DNA of 64,000 nt from Caballeronia sp. TF1N1 (GTDB lineage: Bacteria; Pseudomonadota; Gammaproteobacteria; Burkholderiales; Burkholderiaceae). The translations under genes were made by a program, and so were the position numbers. This document shows positions 39,531 to 48,004 of the stretch, piece by piece. The stretch is taken from assembly GCF_022878925.1 (NCBI RefSeq), contig NZ_CP084627.1:62001-126000 (forward strand), in the 5' to 3' direction. The notes beneath the pieces are model-generated. The model saw nothing but the letters and a program-made list of their open reading frames with translations, was not told the origin of the DNA and made no database searches. Within the stretch, counting starts at the first letter, position 1. Each line of letters starts with the position of its first letter.

Positions 39531-40097
39531 ATGTCATCCGATCCCGCTCTCACCGGCCGCACCGCCGCGCCGCCCACCGTCTCGCAGATCTTCACCGGCT
39601 TTCTCACGCTCGGCCTCACCGCGTTCGGCGGCGCGTTGCCGCTCGCGCGGCGCGAGATCGTCGAACGCCGTAAATGGCTGACTGCCGACGAGTTCACCGA
39701 TCTCCTCGGCCTCTGCCAGTTCCTGCCGGGCGGCAACGTGATCAACCTGTCGGTGGCTATCGGCATGCGCTTTCGTGGCCTGGCCGGCGCGTTCGCGGGC
39801 CTGCTCGGGCTGATCGGCGGGCCGTCGCTGATCGTGATCGCGCTGGGCGTGATCTATCAGCGCACGCATCAGGACCCTCGTATCGCGCATCTGTTCGCGG
39901 GGCTTGCGGCGGCGGCGGCCGGGCTGCTGATCGCGATGGCCATCAAGATCATGTGGCCGCTGCGCAAGAAGCCCGAGGCGGCAGTCATCGCGCTCGTCAT
40001 GCTCGCGGCCATCGCGTTCCTGCGCACGCCCTTGCTTCCGTCGATGCTCGTGCTCACGCCGATCTCGGTCCTCATTGCGTGGAAGGTGCGCCGATGA
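39531..40097 (+). CDS. chromate transporter, N-terminal-type half protein (CHR family)
   Basis: 188 aa. FLTLGLTAFGGALPLARREIVERRKWLTADEFTDLLGLCQFLPGGNVINLSVAIG is the CHR domain signature; five to six membrane segments. It overlaps the next gene by 4 bp (ATGA 40094-40097). The pair forms a short-chain CHR system in which two half proteins of opposite topology replace one long ChrA. Substrate chromate is by family name; other oxyanions are possible. Confidence 0.88.
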   Translation: MSSDPALTGRTAAPPTVSQIFTGFLTLGLTAFGGALPLARREIVERRKWLTADEFTDLLGLCQFLPGGNVINLSVAIGMRFRGLAGAFAGLLGLIGGPSLIVIALGVIYQRTHQDPRIAHLFAGLAAAAAGLLIAMAIKIMWPLRKKPEAAVIALVMLAAIAFLRTPLLPSMLVLTPISVLIAWKVRR

Positions 40098-40621
40098 TCG
40101 CGAATCTGCTTTCGCTCGCCGCCATCTTCAGCCAGCTCTCGCTGCTCGCGTTCGGCGGCGGCAACACCATTCTTCCCGAGATGCAGCGGCAGGTCGTGCA
40201 AGTACACGACTGGATGACGAAGGCCGACTTTTCCGCGCTCTTTGCGCTGGCGCAGGCGGCGCCCGGGCCGAACATGATGGTCGTCACGCTGATCGGCTGG
40301 CATGTCGCGGGCTGGCCGGGCGTGCTGGTCACGTCGATCGCGAAGTTCGGGCCGTCATCGCTCGTGACGATTGCCGCGCTGCACGCGTGGGAGCGGTTCA
40401 GGGACCGACCGTGGCGGCGCTATGTGCAACTCGGTCTCGTGCCGATCACGGCGGGCCTCGTGGCGGCGAGCGCGCTGCTGATCGCCGAGGCATCCGATCA
40501 GACGTGGATGCTGGTCGCGATCACCGCTGTCGTGGCGGTCGTGTCGTACAAGACGAAACTGCATCCGCTGTGGTTGCTGGCGGGCGGAGCGCTGATCGGG
40601 CTGACGGGAATCGGGCAGTGA
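40094..40621 (+). CDS. chromate transporter, C-terminal-type half protein (CHR family)
   Basis: 175 aa. FSQLSLLAFGGGNTILPEMQRQVVQVHDWMTKADFSALFALAQAAPGPNMMVVTLIGW is the second CHR domain signature; about five membrane segments. Translationally coupled to the first half. Together they should export chromate or a related oxyanion. Confidence 0.88.
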   Translation: MIANLLSLAAIFSQLSLLAFGGGNTILPEMQRQVVQVHDWMTKADFSALFALAQAAPGPNMMVVTLIGWHVAGWPGVLVTSIAKFGPSSLVTIAALHAWERFRDRPWRRYVQLGLVPITAGLVAASALLIAEASDQTWMLVAITAVVAVVSYKTKLHPLWLLAGGALIGLTGIGQ

Positions 40622-40716
40622 ACCGGGCTAGAAGTGCGGTTCCGCAAAGGCCGGCTCAAGCACGCGGGCGCACTTTCTGCTGAAATCGAACCGGACAAGA
40701 CAGCCAGGACGAAGCC

Positions 40717-41055
40717 ATGACCATGACCACCGAATACGCGAAAACCGCGCCCGAGCGCGCTGAACTCGATGCATCGACGGCGCCCGTCGTCATCGAATTC
40801 GGCACCGACTGGTGCGGCTTCTGCCGCGCCGCGCAGCCGCTGATCGCACAGGCGTTCCAGGAACATCGCGATATCCGTCACATGAAGATCGAGGACGGCA
40901 GCGGCCGACCGCTCGGCCGCTCGTTTCGCGTCAAGCTGTGGCCGACGCTCATTTTCATGACAGGCGGCAAGGAAGTCGCGCGGCTCGTTCGTCCCGGCGA
41001 CGCGTCCGAAATACGCGATGCGCTGGCGCTGATCGACGATCCTCTGGAGCAGTAG
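40717..41055 (+). CDS. thioredoxin-fold protein with WCGFC active site
   Basis: 112 aa, no signal peptide, so cytoplasmic. VVIEFGTDWCGFCRAAQPLIAQAF carries the CXXC in the form CGFC, and the cis-Pro is in LWPTLIFMTGGKEVARLV. The CGFC dipeptide differs from the CGPC of thioredoxin. Role in disulfide reduction is likely, but the partner is unknown. ATG 40717; an ATG two codons on is equally possible. Confidence 0.88.
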   Translation: MTMTTEYAKTAPERAELDASTAPVVIEFGTDWCGFCRAAQPLIAQAFQEHRDIRHMKIEDGSGRPLGRSFRVKLWPTLIFMTGGKEVARLVRPGDASEIRDALALIDDPLEQ

Positions 41056-41095
41056 CCGCTTCCCGGCTAGGGGTTAAAGCTGATACGATCTCGGC

Positions 41096-41111
41096 CATGC
41101 AAACTTGTATG
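41096..41111. promoter_or_regulatory. candidate operator of the GntR regulator (copy 1)
   Basis: Imperfect palindrome with half-sites CATNCAA and TTGNATG separated by two bases, ending nine bases before the GntR start codon. Its core ATGCAAACTTGTAT (41097-41110) recurs with one difference at 46688-46701. The TTGNAT-type half-site resembles operators of FadR-group GntR proteins. Confidence 0.55.
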
Positions 41112-41119
41112 ATGACCCG

Positions 41120-41851
41120 ATGACCGTACAAGAGCCGTCCATCCGTATGTTCGAAAAGATTCCGTCCCGCGCCCTGAGTGATACGGTCGCGCAGCAATTG
41201 CAAAAGCTTATCGAGAAAGGCAGTTTCACTGCCACCGGCAAGTTGCCGACCGAAGCCGTGCTCGCGCAGGAGTTCGGCGTGAGCCGCACGGTGATTCGCG
41301 AGGCCATTTCGCGGCTGAAAAACGAAGGCATGGTCGAACCTCGGCAAGGCAGTGGCGTCTTCATCGTCGAGCGCGCGGGCATTCGGCCGTTGCGGATCGA
41401 CTACGCGCAGGCCGTCGAGCCGGGCTCCGTGCTGCATATCCTCGCGCTGCGCCGGGCGATCGAAGCCGAAGTCGCGTCCGAAGCCGCGATGCGCCGCACC
41501 GACGAGCAAATGGCCGCCATCGACGCCGCGCTCGTTCGTATCGATGAAGCCGTGCGCGCCGGCCAGAACGGCGTGGCGGAAGACGTGGCGTTCCATCGCG
41601 AGATCGCGACTGCCACGGGCAATCCTTATTTCCTCAAGACGCTCGCTTTCCTGAGCCAGTACCTCGAAGCCGGAACCATCGTCACGCGCGGCAACGAAGC
41701 GCTGCGCGAAGACTTTTCGCGACAAGTCCGCGAGGAACACGCCGCCATCGCCGAGGCCATTCGCGCCGGCGACCCCATGGCCGCGCGCAACGCCGCTCAG
41801 ACACATCTCTACAACGCCGCGCGCCGACTGGCGGAAGCGGGCCTTTGCTAA
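41120..41851 (+). CDS. GntR-family (FadR/FCD group) regulator of the acid-sugar operon
   Basis: 243 aa from ATG 41120 (a TTG five codons upstream is possible). N-terminal winged helix (LPTEAVLAQEFGVSRTVIREAISRLKNEGMVEPRQGSGVFI) and a C-terminal all-helical FCD ligand domain with metal-type residues (DVAFHREIATATGNPYF, REEHAAIAEAIRAGD). It precedes and probably represses ltnD-otnK-otnC-otnI-denD; the effector is likely a four-carbon acid sugar or a derivative. Confidence 0.9.
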   Translation: MTVQEPSIRMFEKIPSRALSDTVAQQLQKLIEKGSFTATGKLPTEAVLAQEFGVSRTVIREAISRLKNEGMVEPRQGSGVFIVERAGIRPLRIDYAQAVEPGSVLHILALRRAIEAEVASEAAMRRTDEQMAAIDAALVRIDEAVRAGQNGVAEDVAFHREIATATGNPYFLKTLAFLSQYLEAGTIVTRGNEALREDFSRQVREEHAAIAEAIRAGDPMAARNAAQTHLYNAARRLAEAGLC

Positions 41852-41879
41852 CCGCTTCATCGAAAATCAAGAGAACGCT

Positions 41880-42773
41880 ATGTCAAGAAACGTGGGAGTC
41901 ATCGGGCTGGGCGCAATGGGTCTGGGCGTCGCGCGCTCGCTATTGCGCGCGGGCTTCGCCGTGCATGCATGCGATGTCCGCCAGCAAGCGCTCGATTCGT
42001 TCGCGGCCGAAGGCGGCATTACATGCGCGTCGCCGGCCGAAATGGGCGGCAAGTGTGAGGTCGTCGTCACGCTGGTCGTGAACGCCGCGCAAACCGAAGC
42101 CGTTCTGTTCGGCGATAACGGCGCGGTCCCGGCGATGAAACCGGGCAGCGTCGTGCTCGCCTGCGCGACGGTCGCGCCGGGTTTCGCGGTGGAGCTCGGC
42201 AAGCGCGTCGCGGCAACCGGCGTGCTGATGCTGGACTCGCCGGTATCGGGCGGCGCCGCCAAGGCGGCATCCGGCGAAATGACGATGATGACCTCCGGCC
42301 CCGCCGATGCCTACGCCGCCTGCGAAGACGTGCTCGATGCCATCGCGGGCAAGGTTTATAGGCTGTCGGAGGAGCACGGCGCGGGCTCGAAGGTAAAAAT
42401 CATCAACCAGTTGCTGGCGGGCGTGCATATCGCCGCCGCCGCCGAGGCCATGGCGCTCGGCCTGCGCGAAGGCGTGGACCCGGACGCGCTCTACGACGTC
42501 ATCACGCACAGCGCGGGCAATTCGTGGATGTTCGAGAACCGCGTGCCGCACATTCTCTCGGGCGACTACACGCCGCTATCCGCCGTCGATATCTTCGTGA
42601 AGGACCTGGGCCTCGTGCTCGATACGGCCCGCACGTCGAAGTTTCCGCTGCCGCTTTCGGCGGCCGCGCATCAGATGTTCATGATGGCCTCGACTGCCGG
42701 ACACGGCGGCGAGGACGATTCCGCAGTCATCAAAATTTTTCCGGGCATCGAAGTCCCGAAGGGAGCGAAATAA
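41880..42773 (+). CDS. ltnD: L-threonate dehydrogenase
   Basis: 297 aa, beta-hydroxyacid dehydrogenase family: nucleotide site GVIGLGAMGLGVARSLLRAG, substrate site DSPVSGGAAKAASGEMTMM and catalytic Lys in GSKVKIINQLLAG. In the pathway described for DUF1537 kinases, LtnD oxidises L-threonate to 2-oxo-tetronate. The neighbouring otnI, otnK and otnC genes support that assignment over other beta-hydroxyacid dehydrogenases. Its stop shares one base with the otnK start. Confidence 0.9.
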   Translation: MSRNVGVIGLGAMGLGVARSLLRAGFAVHACDVRQQALDSFAAEGGITCASPAEMGGKCEVVVTLVVNAAQTEAVLFGDNGAVPAMKPGSVVLACATVAPGFAVELGKRVAATGVLMLDSPVSGGAAKAASGEMTMMTSGPADAYAACEDVLDAIAGKVYRLSEEHGAGSKVKIINQLLAGVHIAAAAEAMALGLREGVDPDALYDVITHSAGNSWMFENRVPHILSGDYTPLSAVDIFVKDLGLVLDTARTSKFPLPLSAAAHQMFMMASTAGHGGEDDSAVIKIFPGIEVPKGAK

Positions 42774-44059
42774 TGGCGCAGGCCTTGCTTGGCTGCATCG
42801 CAGACGATTTCACCGGCGCGACCGATCTCGCCAACATGCTCGTGCGCGGCGGCATGCGCACGGTGCAAAGCATCGGCGTTCCGGCAGCCGGGACGAAGAT
42901 CGAAGCCGACGCGTTGATCGTCGCGCTGAAATCGCGCACGATTCCCGCCGAGGACGCCGTGCGTCAGTCGCTCGAAGCGCTCGAATGGCTGCGCGCGCAA
43001 GGCTGCCGCCAGTTCATCTTCAAGTATTGCTCGACCTTCGATTCCACCGACAAGGGCAATATCGGCCCGGTCGCGGACGCCTTGCTCGAAGCGCTGAACG
43101 ACGACTTCACCATTGCCTGCCCCGCGTTTCCCGAAAACGGCCGCACGATCTTTCGCGGCAACCTCTTCGTCGGCGACGTGCTGCTGAATGAATCGGGCAT
43201 GGAGAACCATCCGCTCACGCCAATGACCGATCCCAACCTCGTGCGCGTGCTGCAACGGCAAACGAAGTCGAAGGTCGGCCTGATTCGCTACGACACGGTC
43301 ATGAAGGGCGCGGATGCGGTACGCGCGCGCATCGCCGAACTGAAGAAGGATGGCGTGCGCCTGGCTATCGCGGATGCCATTTCCGACGCCGATCTCTTCG
43401 TACTCGGCGACGCCCTCGGTGACCTCAAACTCATCACGGGCGGCTCGGGTATCGCGCTTGGACTGCCGGAAAATTATCGCGCGGCGAATCTGCTTGCTCA
43501 TGCGGAAGATGCGGGCGAGCTGCCGAAGATCGAAGGCAGGTCGGTGGTGCTCGCGGGCAGCGCGTCGAAGGCCACGAATGCGCAGGTCGCGGCGTGGCGC
43601 GCGTCGAAGCCGAGTTTTCGCGTCGATCCGCTGGCGCTGTCGCGCGGCGAAGCGGTCGTCGATCAGGCGCTGGAATTCGCGCGCAGTCATGGCGATGAAA
43701 CCGTGCTCATCTACGCAACGTCTTCGCCGGATGACGTAAAGGCCGTGCAGAAGGAACTGGGCGTGGAGAAGGCGGGACAGCTGGTTGAAGACGCGCTCGC
43801 CGCGATTGCGCGGCAACTGCGCGACGCAGGCGTGCGCAAGTTCGTGGTCGCGGGCGGCGAGACATCGGGCGCGGTCGTGCAGGCGCTCGACGTGCGTTCG
43901 TTGCGTATCGGACCGCAGATCGATCCGGGTGTGCCCGCGACGCAATCCATCGGCGCCAATGCAGACGATGCGCCGCTCGCGCTTGCGCTCAAGTCGGGCA
44001 ACTTCGGCACGACGGATTTCTTCGCGAAGGCCTTGAAGGCGCTGGACGGGGTGGCATGA
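42773..44059 (+). CDS. otnK: 3-oxo-tetronate 4-kinase (DUF1537 family)
   Basis: 428 aa from ATG 42773. LLGCIADDFTGATDLANMLVRGGM is the N-terminal signature of the DUF1537 acid-sugar kinases (substrate domain), and VAGGETSGAVVQAL with PLALALKSGNFG near the end is the nucleotide-binding domain. Phosphorylates 3-oxo-tetronate made from threonate or erythronate. Overlaps ltnD by 1 bp and otnC by 4 bp. Confidence 0.93.
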   Translation: MAQALLGCIADDFTGATDLANMLVRGGMRTVQSIGVPAAGTKIEADALIVALKSRTIPAEDAVRQSLEALEWLRAQGCRQFIFKYCSTFDSTDKGNIGPVADALLEALNDDFTIACPAFPENGRTIFRGNLFVGDVLLNESGMENHPLTPMTDPNLVRVLQRQTKSKVGLIRYDTVMKGADAVRARIAELKKDGVRLAIADAISDADLFVLGDALGDLKLITGGSGIALGLPENYRAANLLAHAEDAGELPKIEGRSVVLAGSASKATNAQVAAWRASKPSFRVDPLALSRGEAVVDQALEFARSHGDETVLIYATSSPDDVKAVQKELGVEKAGQLVEDALAAIARQLRDAGVRKFVVAGGETSGAVVQALDVRSLRIGPQIDPGVPATQSIGANADDAPLALALKSGNFGTTDFFAKALKALDGVA

Positions 44060-44700
44060 TGTCGTCGAACGAAAACCGTATCCGCGAGGAAATCTGCGTG
44101 ACGGGCGCGAGCCTGTACGAACGTCGCTATACCGTGGGCAGCGCGGGCAATATCAGCGCGCGTCTCGACGATGGCTGGCTCATCACGCCGACCGACGCGT
44201 GCCTCGGCCGGCTCGATCCGGCGGATATCGCGAAGGTGGATCTGGAAGGCAAGCATGTGTCGGGCGGACGTCCATCCAAGACGCTGGCGCTGCATCGGCG
44301 CATCTACGAGAACAATGCGGATGCGCACGGCGTCGTGCATACGCATTCGACGCATCTCGTCGCGCTGACGCTCGCGGGCGTCTGGAAAAACGAGGACGTG
44401 TTGCCGCCGATCACGCCGTACTACGTCATGAAAGTCGGCCATGTGCCGCTGATTCGCTATCGACGTCCGGGCGATCCGGCCGTGGCGGAAGAAGTGGCGG
44501 CGCTGGCATCGACGGTGCGCGCGGTCTTGCTTGAGCGGCTCGGACCGGTGGTGTGGGAAAAGTCGGTGGCGCATGCGTCGTATGCGCTGGAGGAACTGGA
44601 GGAGACGGCGCAGCTTTACTTATCGACGATGCCGAGGCCTGCGCCGTTGCCCGACAGCGCGCTCGAGGATTTGCGCACGACGTTCGGTGCGCGTTGGTGA
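44056..44700 (+). CDS. otnC: 3-oxo-tetronate 4-phosphate decarboxylase (class II aldolase/adducin family)
   Basis: 214 aa. SLYERRYTVGSAGNISARLDDGWLITPT and VVHTHSTHLVALTLAG hold the class II aldolase Zn ligands. It decarboxylates 3-oxo-tetronate 4-phosphate to dihydroxyacetone phosphate, which enters glycolysis. Starts within the end of otnK (ATGATG at 44056), coupled translation. A 138-bp gap with no recognisable signal follows. Confidence 0.92.
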   Translation: MMSSNENRIREEICVTGASLYERRYTVGSAGNISARLDDGWLITPTDACLGRLDPADIAKVDLEGKHVSGGRPSKTLALHRRIYENNADAHGVVHTHSTHLVALTLAGVWKNEDVLPPITPYYVMKVGHVPLIRYRRPGDPAVAEEVAALASTVRAVLLERLGPVVWEKSVAHASYALEELEETAQLYLSTMPRPAPLPDSALEDLRTTFGARW

Positions 44701-44838
44701 GAGCCGTGCGAGGTTGCGAAGGCCGCGTGCGGTAACGACGCCGCAGCGGCACTCGGCGACCGCAACCAAGAGCAAGTAACGCGCTGACTTTAGTGGTCAA
44801 TACCCGGAATCGAACGCATTGAAAAGGAGACAACCGCA

Positions 44839-45627
44839 ATGCCCCGCTTTGCAGCCAACCTCACGATGATGTACCCGGAACACGAGTTCCTCGACCGCTT
44901 CGGCGCAGCCGCGAAAGACGGTTTCAAGGCGGTCGAATTCCTGTTTCCCTATGACTTCTCGGCATCGGACATCAAAACCCGATTGCAGGACAACAACCTC
45001 ACGCAAGCGCTTTTCAACGCGCCGCCGGGCGACTGGGCCGCGGGCGAACGCGGCATCGCGTCCTTGCCGGGCCGCGAGGACGAATTCAAGAAGAGCGTGG
45101 ACAAGGCGCTCGAATACACCGCCGCGCTCGGCAACAAGAAACTGCACTTCATGGCGGGACTCATCAAGCCCGGCGAGTCGCGCGAGGAGCGCAAGGCGAT
45201 CTACCTGAAAAATCTCGCGTATGCGGCGAAGCAGGCGGAATCGGCGAACGTGGATGTCGTGATCGAGCCGATCAACACGCGCGACATTCCCGGCTTCTTC
45301 CTCAATCGTCAGGACGAAGCACAGGCTATCTGCGATGAAATCGGCGCGCCGAATCTGCAAGTGCAATTCGACATCTATCACTGTCAGATCGTGGAAGGCG
45401 ATATCGCGGTCAAACTCAAGCGCGACATGAAACGCGAGAACGCGGGCATCGGCCATATTCAGATTGCGGGCGTGCCGGATCGACACGAGCCGGATCTGGG
45501 CGAACTCAACTACCCGTATCTGTTCGATCTCATCGATTCGCTGGGCTACGAAGGCTACATTGGCTGCGAGTATCGCCCGAGAGCAGGTACGTCCGCGGGC
45601 CTCGGCTGGCTCAAGCCTTACCTATAA
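44839..45627 (+). CDS. otnI: 2-oxo-tetronate isomerase (hydroxypyruvate-isomerase family)
   Basis: 262 aa, preceded by AAAAGGAG. TIM barrel: [56 protein letters not shown] (metal Glu), [16 protein letters not shown] and [18 protein letters not shown]. Annotated elsewhere as Hyi, but next to otnK/otnC the expected reaction is 2-oxo- to 3-oxo-tetronate, linking the LtnD product to the kinase. Confidence 0.92.
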   Translation: MPRFAANLTMMYPEHEFLDRFGAAAKDGFKAVEFLFPYDFSASDIKTRLQDNNLTQALFNAPPGDWAAGERGIASLPGREDEFKKSVDKALEYTAALGNKKLHFMAGLIKPGESREERKAIYLKNLAYAAKQAESANVDVVIEPINTRDIPGFFLNRQDEAQAICDEIGAPNLQVQFDIYHCQIVEGDIAVKLKRDMKRENAGIGHIQIAGVPDRHEPDLGELNYPYLFDLIDSLGYEGYIGCEYRPRAGTSAGLGWLKPYL

Positions 45628-45640
45628 AAAAGGAGACGAC

Positions 45641-46606
45641 ATGAAGGTTCTCATCACGGGAGGCGCAGGCTTCCTCGGGCAAAAGCTCGCCAAACGTCTG
45701 CTGGAAAAAGGCGAACTCGACGGCAAGCCGGTCACCGAACTCGTATTGCTCGATGTCGCGCGCCCGAGCGATGCCGCGCTTCTCGACGACAAGCGCGTCA
45801 AAGCCGAAACCGGCGACATCTCGGACAAGGCCACGCTCGAGCGCTACATCGATACGAAGACGGAAGCGATTTTTCATCTCGCGGCCATCGTGAGCGGCCA
45901 GGCGGAAGCCGACTTCGACCTCGGCATGAAGATCAATCTCGATGCCTCGCGCGCGCTGCTCGAAGTGTGCCGCGCGCGGGGCCACGTGCCGCGCGTCGTG
46001 TTCACGAGTTCGGTCGCGGTGTATGGCGGAACGCTGCCGGAAGTCGTGCAGGACGACACCGCGCTCAACCCGCAATCGTCGTATGGAACGCAGAAGGCCA
46101 TCGCGGAATTGCTGCTGTCCGATTTCTCACGGCGTGGTTTTGTCGATGGCCGCGTGCTGCGCCTGCCGACCATCAGCGTGCGGCCGGGCAAGCCGAACGC
46201 GGCGGCGTCGTCGTTTGCGAGCGGCATCATCCGCGAGCCGCTCAATGGCGAGCGCTCGGTATGTCCCGTCGATGGCGACACGCGCGTCTGGCTGCTCTCG
46301 CCGAAAAGCGCGGTGGACGCGCTCATCGCCGGATGCGAGATCGAGCGCGCGAAGCTGGGTCTTCGGCCAGTGATCAATCTGCCGGGGCTTTCGGTGAGCG
46401 TGAACGAGATGGTCGCGGCGCTGCGTGAAGTCGCGGGCGATGAAGTCGTGGCGCGCATCGACTTCGAGCCGGAGCCGCGCATCGAGAAGATCGTGGGAAG
46501 CTGGCCGGGCGCGTGGAATCCAGCGCGTGCTGAAGAACTCGGGCTCACGGGCGACAAGTCTTTCGCCGATGTGATTCGCGCGTATATCGCCGATCAGCGC
46601 GTTTGA
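45641..46606 (+). CDS. denD: D-erythronate dehydrogenase (extended SDR)
   Basis: 321 aa from ATG 45641 with AAAGGAGACGAC before it. Nucleotide site MKVLITGGAGFLGQKLAKRLL and the SDR active site SSVAVYGG with Tyr/Lys in SSYGTQKAIAELLL. DenD oxidises D-erythronate to 3-oxo-tetronate, entering the pathway at the kinase. Having both LtnD and DenD, this operon should handle L-threonate and D-erythronate. Last gene; a hairpin follows 8 bp after the stop. Confidence 0.92.
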   Translation: MKVLITGGAGFLGQKLAKRLLEKGELDGKPVTELVLLDVARPSDAALLDDKRVKAETGDISDKATLERYIDTKTEAIFHLAAIVSGQAEADFDLGMKINLDASRALLEVCRARGHVPRVVFTSSVAVYGGTLPEVVQDDTALNPQSSYGTQKAIAELLLSDFSRRGFVDGRVLRLPTISVRPGKPNAAASSFASGIIREPLNGERSVCPVDGDTRVWLLSPKSAVDALIAGCEIERAKLGLRPVINLPGLSVSVNEMVAALREVAGDEVVARIDFEPEPRIEKIVGSWPGAWNPARAEELGLTGDKSFADVIRAYIADQRV

Positions 46607-46614
46607 ATGAGGCA

Positions 46615-46638
46615 GGGCGCCGTGTTTTCACGGCGTCC
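46615..46638 (+). terminator. hairpin after denD, probable operon terminator
   Basis: A 10-bp stem with one G-U pair (46615-46624 with 46629-46638) closed by a TTTT loop, eight bases after the denD stop. There is no U-tail, so it may need Rho or serve as a 3-prime stabiliser. It separates the acid-sugar operon from the DedA gene. Confidence 0.55.
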
Positions 46639-46686
46639 GCGCGAGCCAACCCGCAGCGCACCCGGCAACCGCCCCAAAGGTTGCAC

Positions 46687-46702
46687 GATGCAAGCTTGTA
46701 TC
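46687..46702. promoter_or_regulatory. candidate operator (copy 2) upstream of the DedA-rhodanese operon
   Basis: GATGCAAGCTTGTATC, half-sites GATNCAA and TTGNATC. Its core differs at one base of 14 from the element just before the GntR gene at 41097-41110. It lies 175 bp before the DedA start and just upstream of a possible -10 box TACACT (46715-46720). The -35 for that box is weak, as expected if the operator covers it. Confidence 0.5.
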
Positions 46703-46876
46703 CCCTTTCCGCGCTACACTCCTCCCTTAAATGTGACGAACGCCGGTCCGGCGCCGCGTGCACCGCAGTGAACCACGAGCGGTAGCCTGCTCGTTTCTCA
46801 TTCCAGCGCCGATCTGCGCTGCCGCCACGCGCAAAACCCGTCGTCTCGTCAGGCTGCCCCTTGCGCGGAGAATCCC

Positions 46877-48004
46877 ATGTTGCTCCACCAGCTCGTCGAT
46901 CGATTCGGCCCGTTGATCGTATTCGTCAATGTGATGGGCGCGGCGCTCGGGCTGCCCGTGCCCGCCATGCCAACGATGATCGTCGTCGGCGCGTCCATCG
47001 CGCTGATGGCGGTGAATGGCGCGGCGTTCTGGCCACCGCTCATCGGTGTTCTGTGCGTGGCGGTCGCGGGCGGCGTGATCGGCGATCTCGTCTGGTTCCA
47101 AGGCGGCCGCAAATACGGCGACCGCACGCTCAAGACCATCTGCAAGCTCTCGCTGTCGCGCGATACCTGCGTCAAGAAAACCGAGCGCTTCTTCGGCCGG
47201 TGGGGCGTGCGCATTCTGCTCGTGGCGAAGTTCATTCCCGGTTTGTCGCTCGTGTCCGTGCCGCTCGCGGGCGCCATGGGCGTGAAGCTGCGCAGCTTCA
47301 TTACCTGGGACGGTCTTGGCATTGCGCTGTGGGGCACGGTTGGCCTTACGGTCGGCGTGCTGTTCGCGGCCGAACTGGAAATGGTCTTCGCCATGATTTC
47401 GCAACTCGGCCGGCAGGCCATCATGGTCGTCGCGGTGCTGCTCGCGGTGTATGTGGCGTATCGCTGGTGGCGTCGCCGCGCGCTCATGGCGACGCTGGAA
47501 AAAGCGCGCATCAGCGTGGACACGCTTTACACGATGATGCGCGACGAACCCGTGCCGGTGATCTTCGATATCCGCTCGCCGGAAAAGCGCATGCTCGATC
47601 CGTTCACGATTCCCGGCTCCGTGTTCGCCGATGAACGCGAGTTGGCGAAGATCATTGAAAACTACGACAAGTCGCGCAAGATCGTCATCTACTGTTCGTG
47701 CCCGAATGAAGTGTCCGCTGCGTGGATGGCGAAGACCATGCGCAACGCGGGCTTCAACGATGTCGTGCCGCTCACGGGCGGGCTCGATGCCTGGCGTCTC
47801 GCCGGCTTCGATGTCGCGAAGCTGACCGAGTTCGGCCAGATCGTCGCGGCCACGCCGGAAGAAGTCGCCGAGATGGCGGCAATGTGCCCGTGGCCCGTGA
47901 AACAGGCGCCGGGCGCATCGGCTGCGGCGTCTTCCGCGACGGCGGCATCCACGGGCTCCGCATCCTTGCATGAAGCTGGTTTTCCACACGGAGATCGCGC
48001 ATGA
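46877..48004 (+). CDS. DedA-family membrane protein fused to a rhodanese domain
   Basis: 375 aa. Residues 1-200 form a DedA/VTT membrane domain with about four to five hydrophobic segments and the motif RFFGRWGVRILLVAKFIPGLS (103-124). A basic stop (YRWWRRR, 195-201) is followed by a cytoplasmic rhodanese domain (about 215-315): VIFDIRSPEK, then the active loop IYCSCPNEVSAA with Cys273 and a second Cys275, and LTGGLDAWRLAGF. A disordered Ala/Ser tail ends the protein. Translationally coupled (ATGA) to the flavoprotein that follows. DedA proteins act as lipid or undecaprenyl-phosphate translocases; the fused sulfur-carrier domain suggests redox or persulfide sensing, but function is unknown. 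Confidence 0.88.
   Translation: MLLHQLVDRFGPLIVFVNVMGAALGLPVPAMPTMIVVGASIALMAVNGAAFWPPLIGVLCVAVAGGVIGDLVWFQGGRKYGDRTLKTICKLSLSRDTCVKKTERFFGRWGVRILLVAKFIPGLSLVSVPLAGAMGVKLRSFITWDGLGIALWGTVGLTVGVLFAAELEMVFAMISQLGRQAIMVVAVLLAVYVAYRWWRRRALMATLEKARISVDTLYTMMRDEPVPVIFDIRSPEKRMLDPFTIPGSVFADERELAKIIENYDKSRKIVIYCSCPNEVSAAWMAKTMRNAGFNDVVPLTGGLDAWRLAGFDVAKLTEFGQIVAATPEEVAEMAAMCPWPVKQAPGASAAASSATAASTGSASLHEAGFPHGDRA

Noticed and set aside
39531..40621. Split chromate transporter as a possible frameshifted chrA
   Set aside because: Two half-size CHR proteins with ATGA overlap are a known natural arrangement. Each half has its own complete domain and start.
46681..46693. TTGCA-CGA-TGCAA short hairpin
   Set aside because: Only a 5-bp stem, and it overlaps the better-supported operator element. 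Not reported separately.
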